From the NCBI GenBank assembly GCA_025359805.1, contig JANYDU010000036.1:1-60881 (forward strand): 60,881 bases of DNA, written 5' to 3'. A program made the position numbers and the translations under genes. Source of the DNA: Bacteroidota bacterium (GTDB lineage: Bacteria > Bacteroidota > Bacteroidia > UKL13-3). Below the pieces are notes generated by a model. That model had not been told where the DNA came from, did no database searches, and worked only from the letters and a program-made list of their open reading frames with translations. This document shows positions 18,221 to 26,679 of this stretch, piece after piece (within the stretch, counting starts at the first letter, position 1; every line of letters begins with the position of its first letter).

Positions 18221-19915
18221 ATGAACAAACGAATTGTAGTTATTGCGTTTCTTGTATTTTTATTTAACAATGTATTTGCGCAGGATAGATATTACCGTTA
18301 TTGGATTGAACTTAAGGATAAAGATTCGTCATTTAGTGTTCATCATCCAGAGCAGTTTTTATCAGCAAAAGCAATTGCCCGCAGAACAAAATATAACCTG
18401 CCAATTAATCAAACAGATTGGCCTGTAAATAAAAAATATACTCAACAAATTTCATCAACAGGATTTAGAATTATACATACCAGTAGATGGTTAAACGCAT
18501 TAACGGTTCAAACTATTAATAAAAATTTGATTGATTCGTTGAAGAAATTTTCATTCATCACCAATATAAAATCCTTTGGCGAATTAAAATTTTCTGATGA
18601 TGAAAATCAACCCGAAAAAAAACTAGATATAAATGAAGCAATAAGTGTTTTGGAAACGAAGTTTGAGGATGGTAAAAAGAAAAAAGTGGATACCTCGTTT
18701 TACGGAAAATCATATGCTCAAATAAATATGCTCAATATGCAAAAGCTACATCAACTAGGATTTATGGGCGATGGAATAACTATTGCAGTAATTGATGCTG
18801 GGTTTAATAACGCAAATAAATTGCCGATTTTTAAACAACAATTTGATAGCAGTAGGGTAATTGGAACAAAAGATTTTGTAGAAGGAAATAATAATGTTTT
18901 TGATGATGATGATCACGGAATGAGTGTGTGGAGTTGCATGGCTGCCTGTTTGCCAAATCAACTTGTAGGAACGTCACCCAAAGCAAATTTTTGGTTGTTG
19001 AGATCGGAATATGCAGCAACTGAATCTCCAATTGAAGAGGCGCACTGGCTTGCTGCTGCTGAGTTTGCGGATAGTGTTGGAGTGGATATTATTAATTCTT
19101 CATTAGGCTATAATCAGTTTGATGATAAAAGTTTAAGTCATGTGTATAAAGATTTGGATGGCAAAACAACCATCATTACTCGTGCTGCAAATATGGCTGC
19201 TCAAAAAGGTATTTTAGTTTTGAATAGTGCGGGTAATGAAGGTGATAATGAATGGAGATATATTGCTGCTCCTGCTGATGCACAAAATATAATTACCGTT
19301 GGCGGTGTTGATGCTCAAAATATGTATGCAAGTTTTAGTTCTATTGGGCCAAGTGCCGATAAAAGAATTAAGCCCGATGTGGTTGCAATGGGTGAAGATG
19401 TTTGGGTGGCATCAAGTTCGGGAACTATTTATCAAGGAAATGGAACATCATACTCATGCCCAATTATGACAGGCGTTGCAGCTTGTTTGTTACAATCAAA
19501 TCCAAATAAAACAAATGCAGAAATTATTGCATCATTACAAAAAAGCTCATCACAATATTATGCTCCTGATAAGTATTTAGGATATGGAGTTCCAGATGCA
19601 TTTCTTGCAAATAAAATGTTAGGTGGAGATCATTTACATCCTCTAAAAAAAGACAATATTTTAGATGTTTGTTCACTTAACGATAACAAAATACACGTAA
19701 CCGTTTTTGTTCGTTCACCACAAAAAATAAAAATAATAATTGAAGATGCTCAACAATTGCAATCGCCAGTATTAATTAAAGAAGAGGTTGATTGCAAAGT
19801 ATCAGGAATAAATAGAGTTGGTATTAGTAAAATAAGTAAATTACCTAAAGGAATATTTGCTGTTTATGTTCATTCAAAAGATGGAGTAAGCAGTTGTTTA
19901 TTTGAAAATAAATAA
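18221..19915 (+). CDS. Exported S8 family serine peptidase (subtilase)
   Basis: A secreted protease of 564 residues. The signal peptide ends near VFAQ (residue 21). The catalytic triad is Asp192 in IAVIDAGFNN, His232 in DDDHGMSVW and Ser410 in GNGTSYSCPIMTG, with the oxyanion-hole Asn339 in LNSAGNEGD. Residues 22-160 look like an I9-type prodomain. The last 70 residues (SPQKIKIIIEDAQQ to LPKGIFAVYVHSKDG) have the beta rhythm of a T9SS sorting domain but are divergent. An in-frame ATG at 18161 exists, but 18221 gives a clean signal peptide. Confidence 0.9.
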   Translation: MNKRIVVIAFLVFLFNNVFAQDRYYRYWIELKDKDSSFSVHHPEQFLSAKAIARRTKYNLPINQTDWPVNKKYTQQISSTGFRIIHTSRWLNALTVQTINKNLIDSLKKFSFITNIKSFGELKFSDDENQPEKKLDINEAISVLETKFEDGKKKKVDTSFYGKSYAQINMLNMQKLHQLGFMGDGITIAVIDAGFNNANKLPIFKQQFDSSRVIGTKDFVEGNNNVFDDDDHGMSVWSCMAACLPNQLVGTSPKANFWLLRSEYAATESPIEEAHWLAAAEFADSVGVDIINSSLGYNQFDDKSLSHVYKDLDGKTTIITRAANMAAQKGILVLNSAGNEGDNEWRYIAAPADAQNIITVGGVDAQNMYASFSSIGPSADKRIKPDVVAMGEDVWVASSSGTIYQGNGTSYSCPIMTGVAACLLQSNPNKTNAEIIASLQKSSSQYYAPDKYLGYGVPDAFLANKMLGGDHLHPLKKDNILDVCSLNDNKIHVTVFVRSPQKIKIIIEDAQQLQSPVLIKEEVDCKVSGINRVGISKISKLPKGIFAVYVHSKDGVSSCLFENK

Positions 19916-19925
19916 TTACGAATAG

Positions 19926-20417
19926 ATGAAAACTAAAGAAGAAAATAGTCAATTTTTGCGCAAAGAAGTGCGTGATATTTTTACCAAGTTAAGTCCAAAA
20001 TACCAACCTAAATGGGGCAAAATGGATGCACAACAAATGCTTGAGCATTTAGGAATGGCGGTTAAAGTTTCTAATGGAAAAATTGATGTGGAATTAGCAA
20101 CACCATTGGATAAAGTTGAAAAACTAAAACGGATTTCACTGATGAGTGATAGACCTTTACCGCTTGATTTTAAAAATCCAATTTTGCCCGATGAGCCTAT
20201 TTCACATTTTTATCAGGGATTTGGGCAAGCACGTGGAGCTTTATGGAATGAGTTGGATTTGTTTTTCGATTATTTTTCAAAGCAAGATAAAAACCACACA
20301 CGCATGCACAATATATTTGGCGAGTTAAATGATGAAGAATGGCTTTGGTTTCACTACAAACATTTTATGCATCACGCCATGCAATTTGGTTTGGTTGAAA
20401 AGTTTGAGCGGTTATAA
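19926..20417 (+). CDS. DinB-like protein of the DUF1569 type
   Basis: A 163-residue cytoplasmic protein. The pattern WGKMDAQQMLEHLGMA near residue 35 and WLWFHYKHFMHHAMQF near residue 140 give the spaced histidines expected of a DinB-type four-helix metal-binding bundle. The specific function is unknown. Proteins of this kind are sometimes linked to thiol-dependent reactions, which fits the adjacent bshB1 but is not proof. The start is 10 bp after the subtilase stop, and the 3' end overlaps the convergent bshB1 gene by 6 bp. Confidence 0.7.
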   Translation: MKTKEENSQFLRKEVRDIFTKLSPKYQPKWGKMDAQQMLEHLGMAVKVSNGKIDVELATPLDKVEKLKRISLMSDRPLPLDFKNPILPDEPISHFYQGFGQARGALWNELDLFFDYFSKQDKNHTRMHNIFGELNDEEWLWFHYKHFMHHAMQFGLVEKFERL

Positions 20418-21128
20418 AAAATCAAATAAATTACTTGTTCCAATTGGTTTTTTTACGGTAAATCCTTCGCCATGTTTTACATTGATGGCTCTGCCAAATT
20501 GCATACTTCGGGCTTCTATAAAATCTAAAAAATCTTTTCCCGAAATAGGTGTTTGTGGCTCGGCAGAATTGGGGTCATAAAACTGTGATGAAAAAGCTTT
20601 GATGCTTTCCATTTTTCTTTCGAAATAAGGCGTAATATCAAAAACTAAATCAGGCTTAATATAATGATCTTGAATATAATGATAAACTACTTTTGGTCGC
20701 CATTCTTTTTGAACCTCATTGTTAAAAACAGTTTCAATTTTTCTCAATCCAGAAAGGAAACACGCATCATGCAATAAATCTGCAGCACGCCCATGGTCAA
20801 TATGCCTGTCGGTTACCGCATTGGCAATCACAATTTCAGGTTGATATTTTCTAATCATCTCAATAACTTTTAGTAAATGAGTTTCATCTTTCACAAAAAA
20901 GCCATCTCTAAATCCTAAATTTTCTCGAACATGAATACCTAAAATTTTGTTGGAGGCTTCCACTTCTTTCATTCTAATTTCGGCCGAACCGCGTGAGCCT
21001 AATTCGCCACGAGTTAAATCAATAATACCTACTTTTTTTTCTTGTGCAATATGCGCCATTAACGTGCCACTGGCTGCTAATTCAATATCATCAGGATGTG
21101 CGGCAAATGCTAAAATATCAAGTTTCAT
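20412..21128 (-). CDS. bshB1: Bacillithiol biosynthesis deacetylase
   Basis: A zinc-dependent deacetylase of the LmbE/PIG-L fold that removes acetate from N-acetylglucosaminyl malate, the second step of bacillithiol synthesis. The zinc motif is AHPDDIE (His11, Asp13, Asp14). LTRGELGSRGSAEIRMKE and NAVTDRHIDHGRAADL are further conserved blocks. It has 238 residues with the ATG at 21128. The longer frame (to 21176) would start upstream of the TACATTTG box that ends 5 nt before this ATG. Together with the upstream glutathione peroxidase gene it suggests a thiol redox cluster. Confidence 0.92.
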   Translation of the reverse strand: MKLDILAFAAHPDDIELAASGTLMAHIAQEKKVGIIDLTRGELGSRGSAEIRMKEVEASNKILGIHVRENLGFRDGFFVKDETHLLKVIEMIRKYQPEIVIANAVTDRHIDHGRAADLLHDACFLSGLRKIETVFNNEVQKEWRPKVVYHYIQDHYIKPDLVFDITPYFERKMESIKAFSSQFYDPNSAEPQTPISGKDFLDFIEARSMQFGRAINVKHGEGFTVKKPIGTSNLFDFL

Positions 21129-21133
21129 AAAGG

Positions 21134-21141
21134 CAAATGTA
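21134..21141 (-). promoter_or_regulatory. Candidate -7 box TACATTTG for bshB1
   Basis: A perfect TAnnTTTG match in the 28-bp gap between the gpx stop and the bshB1 ATG. It ends 5 nt before the start codon, predicting a leaderless transcript in addition to any read-through from gpx. Confidence 0.45.
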
Positions 21142-21156
21142 ATAGAGAAAAAGTTT

Positions 21157-21651
21157 TTATCTGAGCAACTTTTCAATTGCTTTTTTTACTCTGCTTGATG
21201 TAGGTTTTGTAAATGGATAAAAATAATTAACCACTTCGCCATTGGTATCGATTAAATATTTATGAAAATTCCAACGAGGTATGGATGATAATTTTTTGTT
21301 TAATTTTTTATCAGCTAAAAATTTATACAAATCAATTGCATGGTAATCTTTTACATGTACTTTTTCAAAAATCGGGAACGTAGATTCAAAATTTGTTGAA
21401 CAAAAGTCTGCAATTTCTGTCCCGTTAAGTGGTTCTTGATCTCCGAAGTCGTTACTTGGAAAAGCAAGCACTTCAAATCCTTGTTGTTGATATTGTTTAT
21501 AAAGGGTTTCTAGTTCATTGTATTGAGGTGTAAATCTGCAATTAGAAGCTGTATTTACAATGAGTAAAACTTTTCCTTTATATTTTTCGAGACACACTTT
21601 TTCTCCATAAATATTTTTTATAGTAAACGAATAGATATTTTTATCAATCAT
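21157..21651 (-). CDS. Glutathione peroxidase family thiol peroxidase (Cys type)
   Basis: A peroxidase of 164 residues that probably uses thioredoxin or bacillithiol, not glutathione. The peroxidatic Cys38 is in NTASNCRFTPQY. Gln72 (GDQEP), Trp127 and Asn128 (RWNFHKYL) complete the catalytic tetrad. The usual FPCNQFG block is FPSNDFG here, so its Cys is lost, but Cys84 in DFCSTNFESTFP is at the place of the resolving cysteine of the yeast and plant enzymes. The ATG at 21651 gives a standard N-terminus. The frame is open to 21687. Confidence 0.9.
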   Translation of the reverse strand: MIDKNIYSFTIKNIYGEKVCLEKYKGKVLLIVNTASNCRFTPQYNELETLYKQYQQQGFEVLAFPSNDFGDQEPLNGTEIADFCSTNFESTFPIFEKVHVKDYHAIDLYKFLADKKLNKKLSSIPRWNFHKYLIDTNGEVVNYFYPFTKPTSSRVKKAIEKLLR

Positions 21652-21791
21652 AATTTTATAACAGCGAAAAGTAATAATAGTTCGCAAACTATTTCATCAT
21701 CAACAATCAAAAAATAGGTTTCCTGATTTTAATCAGTTGTAGAATTTCGAATCATGCACTTGTTTTGCAACTGAAGATTTAAATATTAAAC

Positions 21792-22022
21792 ATGGAAATT
21801 TTAATTGTTTATCCTGTTTTTATTGGAATGGCTCTTGCTCAAGCCCAGCTTGCGCATACAAAAGGTTACTCTTCACGGTTGTGGTTTTTAATTGGATTAT
21901 TGTTGCCAATTATTTCCATCCCATTTTTGTTTTTTATGAAGAAAAAAGAAATAAAGCAAACGGGTTTTCATGCTCCTGTTGAGATTGAAATGAAAGATAA
22001 AGTATTGTTTAAACGAGCATAA
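21792..22022 (+). CDS. Small two-helix membrane protein, unknown
   Basis: A 76-residue frame with two hydrophobic segments (about residues 2-19 and 29-48), a Lys-rich link (MKKKEIKQ) and a short acidic-to-basic tail. Its size and position just before ccmC (66 bp) are compatible with a small helper, but nothing identifies it. The frame is not overlapped by any better candidate and has host-like codons. Confidence 0.5.
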   Translation: MEILIVYPVFIGMALAQAQLAHTKGYSSRLWFLIGLLLPIISIPFLFFMKKKEIKQTGFHAPVEIEMKDKVLFKRA

Positions 22023-22074
22023 AATAAGCTTGTTTGGTACACAAAAAGAAACGATTAAATGTTATTGATTTTTT

Positions 22075-22082
22075 TACATTTG
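22075..22082 (+). promoter_or_regulatory. Candidate -7 box TACATTTG for the ccm cluster
   Basis: A perfect TAnnTTTG match ending 5 nt before the ATG at 22088, implying a leaderless ccmC transcript. It rules against the longer frame beginning at 22034. Confidence 0.5.
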
Positions 22083-22087
22083 CACTC

Positions 22088-22747
22088 ATGATTAGTTGGT
22101 GGAAAATACTTGGTATTATATTGGTTTTATATGCGCTTGTTGGTGGGTTATTAATGCCAGTTCCCGATTTGCCAATATTGGAACAAAGCATTCGTAACTT
22201 GTACTACCATGTTCCGATGTGGTTTGGCATGTTGGCGTTGCTTGTTGCTTCCATGATTCACGCCATAAAATTTTTATCAAAACAAAAAATGGAAAACGAT
22301 TTACAATCGGCAACCTATGCAAATGTGGGATTATTTTTTGGTGTGATGGGGTTAATTACTGGAATGATTTGGGCTAAAAATACTTGGGGAACTTATTGGA
22401 CCAATGATCCAAAACTAAATAGTGCAGCCATTGGAATGCTTATTTATTTAGCCTATGCGGTTTTAAGAAGTTCAATTGAGGATGAAGAAAAAAGAGCTCG
22501 TGTATCGGCAGTTTATAATATTTTTAGTTTCCCTATTTTTTGTGTGTTGATATTTGTTTTACCTCGTTTAACAGATTCATTACATCCAGGAAATGGTGGT
22601 AACCCAGGGTTCAATTCTTATGATTTGGATAATCGATTGCGCATGGTTTTTTACCCAGCAGTAATTGGTTGGACATTAATTGGGTTTTGGATTGCCAATA
22701 TTAATATTCGATATAAAAAATTAGATTTCAACCAAACAAACGTATGA
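22088..22747 (+). CDS. ccmC: Cytochrome c maturation heme-handling protein CcmC
   Basis: An integral membrane protein that passes heme to CcmE on the periplasmic face. It has 219 residues with six predicted membrane segments. The tryptophan-rich signature is KNTWGTYWTNDPK, with conserved His residues in YYHVPMWFG (N-terminal side) and later in SLHPGN. It is the first gene of ccmC-ccmD-ccmE-ccmF and overlaps ccmD by 4 bp. Confidence 0.88.
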   Translation: MISWWKILGIILVLYALVGGLLMPVPDLPILEQSIRNLYYHVPMWFGMLALLVASMIHAIKFLSKQKMENDLQSATYANVGLFFGVMGLITGMIWAKNTWGTYWTNDPKLNSAAIGMLIYLAYAVLRSSIEDEEKRARVSAVYNIFSFPIFCVLIFVLPRLTDSLHPGNGGNPGFNSYDLDNRLRMVFYPAVIGWTLIGFWIANINIRYKKLDFNQTNV

Positions 22748-22929
22748 GTACTTTATTAAATATATTTTTAGTGTTATTGCAAATGCAAAAAAGCGCAGAG
22801 CTGGCTAATGCAGATGATACACATAAATTTTTTGTTCCTGTGATGGTTATTGCCGTAATTTTTATTGGAATCATTGTTTACCTTATTAGCATTGATAGAA
22901 AGATTAAACAATTGGAGGAGAAAAAATAG
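22744..22929 (+). CDS. ccmD: CcmD-like small membrane protein
   Basis: A 61-residue protein with one long hydrophobic segment (about residues 31-48) followed by a basic/acidic helical tail SIDRKIKQLEEKK. This matches the CcmD plan, an adaptor that holds CcmC and CcmE together. CcmD proteins are too short and variable for a motif call, so the assignment rests on size, topology and the ATGA overlap with ccmC. Confidence 0.75.
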   Translation: MSTLLNIFLVLLQMQKSAELANADDTHKFFVPVMVIAVIFIGIIVYLISIDRKIKQLEEKK

Positions 22930-22971
22930 TCCTCAAGTAATTTACAGTTCTCACATTTAAAACTGAAACCT

Positions 22972-23358
22972 TTGAAAAAAATACATATCATTTTAATCGT
23001 ATTAATTGCCGTAGCTATTGGCGCTATTTTAAGTTCTTATGGAGATGCAAGTACATACGAAAGTTTTAGCGTAGCTGCCGAAAATCCTGATAAGGAATTT
23101 CATGTGGTGGGTATGCTCAATAAACAAAAAGAAAAACATTACGATCCGAAAGTAGATGCCAATTATTTTTCCTTTTATTTAATTGATGAAAAAGGAACAG
23201 AAAGCAAAGTGATACTAAGAGGTTCAGAACCTCAGGATTTTGAACGCTCTGAAAAAATTGTCATCATTGGTAAAATGGATGGAGATCATTTTGAGGCTTC
23301 AAAAATATTATTGAAATGCCCTTCAAAATATACCGATAATCAAGTGAAAGGAACTTGA
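22972..23358 (+). CDS. ccmE: Heme chaperone CcmE, CxxxY variant
   Basis: A periplasmic heme carrier of 128 residues with an N-terminal anchor (residues 4-22) and an OB-fold body (FHVVGMLNKQ, KVILRGSEPQDF, KIVIIGKMDGDHFEASKIL). At the heme-binding site, where the classic protein has HxxxY, this one reads KCPSKY with Cys116 and Tyr120. A CxxxY form is known from a Ccm variant described in Desulfovibrio. The start is TTG at 22972, 42 bp after ccmD. Confidence 0.85.
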   Translation: MKKIHIILIVLIAVAIGAILSSYGDASTYESFSVAAENPDKEFHVVGMLNKQKEKHYDPKVDANYFSFYLIDEKGTESKVILRGSEPQDFERSEKIVIIGKMDGDHFEASKILLKCPSKYTDNQVKGT

Positions 23359-23389
23359 TTTTTCGCACCTAAATCACAGGCTGTTTGTT

Positions 23390-23397
23390 TACATTTG
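23390..23397 (+). promoter_or_regulatory. Candidate -7 box TACATTTG before ccmF
   Basis: A perfect TAnnTTTG match 43 nt before the ccmF ATG, in the 82-bp gap after ccmE. It may give ccmF its own transcript. Confidence 0.4.
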
Positions 23398-23440
23398 CGA
23401 GCGATAAAATTTTATTCTCGATACAACAAACAATTTATAC

Positions 23441-25858
23441 ATGAACGAAACCATTTTTCAAGGCGAGCATCTTATATTCGGAAATCTCGGTCACTTAGCC
23501 GTAGTTCTGGCTTTTGGAACTTCCATTATTGCAACAGTAGCTTATTTTTTTGCAGCTAAAAACAATAGCGAACCTTCATGGAAAAAAATTGCCGATCTTG
23601 CATTTTATGTTCATACATTTTGTGTACTATCTATAGTTGCTATTTTATTTACCATCATTCATAGTCATTTGTTTGAATACCATTATGCGTGGCAGCATTC
23701 ATCCAGAGATCTTCCTGTTCAATATATGATTTCTTGTTTTTGGGAAGGACAAGAAGGAAGTTTTTTACTTTGGATATTTTGGCAAATGGTAATTGGAAAT
23801 ATTTTGCTTCGCACTTCGGGCAAATGGACAAATCCTGTGATGAGTATTGTGATGCTGTCGCAAATTGCACTCACTTCTATGTTAATTGGAGTAAAGATTT
23901 TTGAATATAAATTAGGAAGCAGCCCATTTGAATTATTGCGAAATGCAATGGGGGAGGCTCCAATTTTTAAACGTACAGATTATCTTTCAAAAATTGTTGA
24001 CGGAAATGGATTAAATCCTTTGCTTCAAAATTATTGGATGGTGATACATCCTCCAACATTATTTTTTGGATTTGCTACCACCATTATTCCTTTTGCTTTT
24101 GCCATTGCTTCACTTTGGAAACGTGATTATACAGGCTGGTTAAAACCTGCATTACCATGGGCTTTAATAAGTGTAATGGTACTTGGAACTGGAATTATTA
24201 TGGGCGGTTTTTGGGCTTATGAAAGTTTAAGTTTTGGCGGATATTGGGCTTGGGATCCGGTTGAAAATGCTTCACTCATTCCTTGGATTATTTTAATTGC
24301 TGGAGTTCATGTAATGATTATTTACAAAGCAACAGGCAACTCATTACCGATTGCTTATATGCTCATTATTGGAACATTTTTATTGGTATTGTATGCTACA
24401 TTTTTAACCAGAAGCGGAGTGCTTGGAAACTCTTCTGTACACTCATTTACTGATTTAGGAATGAGCGGACAATTATTAGTTTTTCTTTTTATGTTTATCA
24501 TTTTGGCAACGGTTTTACTCATTGTAAGATGGAAAGAAATTCCGAAATCGGATAAAGACGAAGAAATTTATACCCGTGAGTTTTGGATGTTGATTGGAAG
24601 TTTAGTATTGGTTATTTCTGCATTTCAAATTATCATTACTACATCAATTCCTGTTATCAATAAAGTATTGGGAACTAATCTTGCTCCTCCCGCTGATGTA
24701 ATTTCTCACTACAATAAATGGCAAATGCCAATGGCAATAATTATTGGTGTTCTCACGGCTGTTGCACATTTTTTAAAGTTCAAAAAGAATGTTCCTCAAA
24801 CGATAAAAAAGATGGGTGTGTATGCAATCATTTCAATCATTGTTGCGGTAGGTTTAATGTTTGCTTTTGATATTAAAAATTGGTTTTATATCGGTTTATT
24901 ATTTGCTTCTGTTTTTGGAATTATTGGAAATGCCTCTTTATTAAAACCATTTTTTACAGGCAAATTAAAAACTGGTGGATCAAGTATTGCGCATATTGGT
25001 TTTGGAATTTTATTGATGGGAGTTTTGGTTTCATCAGCCAATAAAAAAGTAATTTCTGTTAATCAAACAGGCATTACTATGTTTGAAGGGAAAGATGAAA
25101 AAACGCAAAAAGATAATGCCGAAAACTTATTTTTGGAACGTGGGAAGCCTGTAAAAATGGGCGATTACGAAATTTCTTATTTGGGGGACTCTGTTCAATG
25201 GGTAAATAATTATTACCGTGTTCACTATAAAAAATTGGATGTAAAAACTGGTGAAGTAAAATATGAGTTTGATTTATATCCTAATGGACAAATTAATCCA
25301 AAAATGGGCTTAGTTGCCAATCCTGATACCAAACATTATCTCTCACATGATGTATTCACTTTTGTAAGTTCGGTTCCAAAACAAAAAGAAGAAGGAAAGT
25401 ACATCAACGAGAAAAAACATATTGTAAAAGTAGGAGATACCATTTACACAAATAATGGATTTGCTATTCTGGAAAAAATCAATTCAAACATTAAAGATGC
25501 AGGTAACGAATTAAAAAATATGGAAATTTTAATTGGTGCTGAGTTAAAAGTGTACACGCTTGATAAAGTATATTCGGCTATGCCAATTTATGGAGTAAAA
25601 CAAGGTTCTGTAATGGCTTTTGATGCAGTTGTTGAAGAAGCTAATTTGCGTTTTAAATTTACTGGTGTTGATCCCAAAGAAGGAAAAATATTTATTGAAA
25701 CTGCCGAGAAAGATGACTCGGGAGATTTTATTATTATGAAAGCGATTGTATTCCCTTGGATTAATTTAGTATGGGCAGGAACCATCATTATGATTATTGG
25801 ATTTTTATTTGCGATTTGGAAACGTTTAGAAGAGTACAAACGCAGTGCATCAGTTTAA
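23441..25858 (+). CDS. ccmF: Cytochrome c heme lyase subunit CcmF
   Basis: A large polytopic membrane protein (805 residues) that attaches heme to apocytochrome c. The WWD domain is FGGYWAWDPVENASLIPW (residues 265-282). Histidines expected as heme ligands appear in VIHPPTLFFG (before the WWD) and in the following segments. A long periplasmic region (about residues 540-770) precedes the last membrane helix. CcmG and CcmH genes are not beside it. Confidence 0.92.
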   Translation: MNETIFQGEHLIFGNLGHLAVVLAFGTSIIATVAYFFAAKNNSEPSWKKIADLAFYVHTFCVLSIVAILFTIIHSHLFEYHYAWQHSSRDLPVQYMISCFWEGQEGSFLLWIFWQMVIGNILLRTSGKWTNPVMSIVMLSQIALTSMLIGVKIFEYKLGSSPFELLRNAMGEAPIFKRTDYLSKIVDGNGLNPLLQNYWMVIHPPTLFFGFATTIIPFAFAIASLWKRDYTGWLKPALPWALISVMVLGTGIIMGGFWAYESLSFGGYWAWDPVENASLIPWIILIAGVHVMIIYKATGNSLPIAYMLIIGTFLLVLYATFLTRSGVLGNSSVHSFTDLGMSGQLLVFLFMFIILATVLLIVRWKEIPKSDKDEEIYTREFWMLIGSLVLVISAFQIIITTSIPVINKVLGTNLAPPADVISHYNKWQMPMAIIIGVLTAVAHFLKFKKNVPQTIKKMGVYAIISIIVAVGLMFAFDIKNWFYIGLLFASVFGIIGNASLLKPFFTGKLKTGGSSIAHIGFGILLMGVLVSSANKKVISVNQTGITMFEGKDEKTQKDNAENLFLERGKPVKMGDYEISYLGDSVQWVNNYYRVHYKKLDVKTGEVKYEFDLYPNGQINPKMGLVANPDTKHYLSHDVFTFVSSVPKQKEEGKYINEKKHIVKVGDTIYTNNGFAILEKINSNIKDAGNELKNMEILIGAELKVYTLDKVYSAMPIYGVKQGSVMAFDAVVEEANLRFKFTGVDPKEGKIFIETAEKDDSGDFIIMKAIVFPWINLVWAGTIIMIIGFLFAIWKRLEEYKRSASV

Positions 25859-25880
25859 TTATCTTCATATAAAATAATCA

Positions 25881-26645
25881 TTGAACTCAATTGTTATCAT
25901 CGGTTCTGGAAATGTTGCTACTTGTTTGGGTAAATTATTCAAGCAATATGGAGTAGCTATTTTAGGCATTTATAGTCCAACTGTTTCTCATGCAAAAAAT
26001 TTAGCGGAGATATTAGAAACAGATTATTTTTTGTCGATTGAAGAAATTCCAACCGATGCCGATTTTTATTTGTTAGCGATTAAAGATTCATCAGTCGAAG
26101 AAATTAGCAATCAGTTGCAAGTGGATGGAGTTGTGCTTCATTGTTCGGGTGCTACTTCTATTGACGTGTTGAATACGCATAAAAAATTTGGTGTGATGTG
26201 GCCACTTCAAACCATCACAAAAAATAGCCAACTTACTCCTGATTCGATTCCAATTTGTATAGAAGGAAATAATGAAATGGTTACAAATGAGATTGAACAA
26301 TTAACAAATATTATTTCAAATAAAGTGGAGAGGATAAGTTTTGAACAAAGAAAGTATGCGCATTTGGCAGCCGTTTTTGCAAATAATTTTACCAATCATT
26401 TGTATGAGATGGCATCACAAATTTTAGAAAATAACGGACTTTCATTTGACCTCATTCGACCAATTATTTTAGAAACGGCAAATAAAATTCAACATGCAAT
26501 TCCTAATGAAACTCAAACCGGACCAGCAAAACGAAACGATGCAACTTCTATCGAACAACATTTAGAATTATTAAAAAAATATCCAGAATTTAGGCAATTG
26601 TATGAATTACTTTCAGCCGGAATTTGTAAACATAACACACAATAA
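25881..26645 (+). CDS. Rossmann-fold and DUF2520 domain protein
   Basis: A 254-residue cytoplasmic protein. The N-terminus SIVIIGSGNVATCLGKLF is an NAD(P)-binding loop, similar to F420-dependent NADP reductase or ProC-like folds. VLHCSGATSIDVL and GVMWPLQTIT are typical of the DUF2520 family, and the C-terminal half is helical. Substrate unknown. The start is TTG at 25881, 22 bp after ccmF. It is usually found, as here, beside a KdsC-type phosphatase in Bacteroidota. Confidence 0.82.
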   Translation: MNSIVIIGSGNVATCLGKLFKQYGVAILGIYSPTVSHAKNLAEILETDYFLSIEEIPTDADFYLLAIKDSSVEEISNQLQVDGVVLHCSGATSIDVLNTHKKFGVMWPLQTITKNSQLTPDSIPICIEGNNEMVTNEIEQLTNIISNKVERISFEQRKYAHLAAVFANNFTNHLYEMASQILENNGLSFDLIRPIILETANKIQHAIPNETQTGPAKRNDATSIEQHLELLKKYPEFRQLYELLSAGICKHNTQ

Positions 26646-26679
26646 ATTTCATCATCAATTCTTACCTTGCATTTTCATT

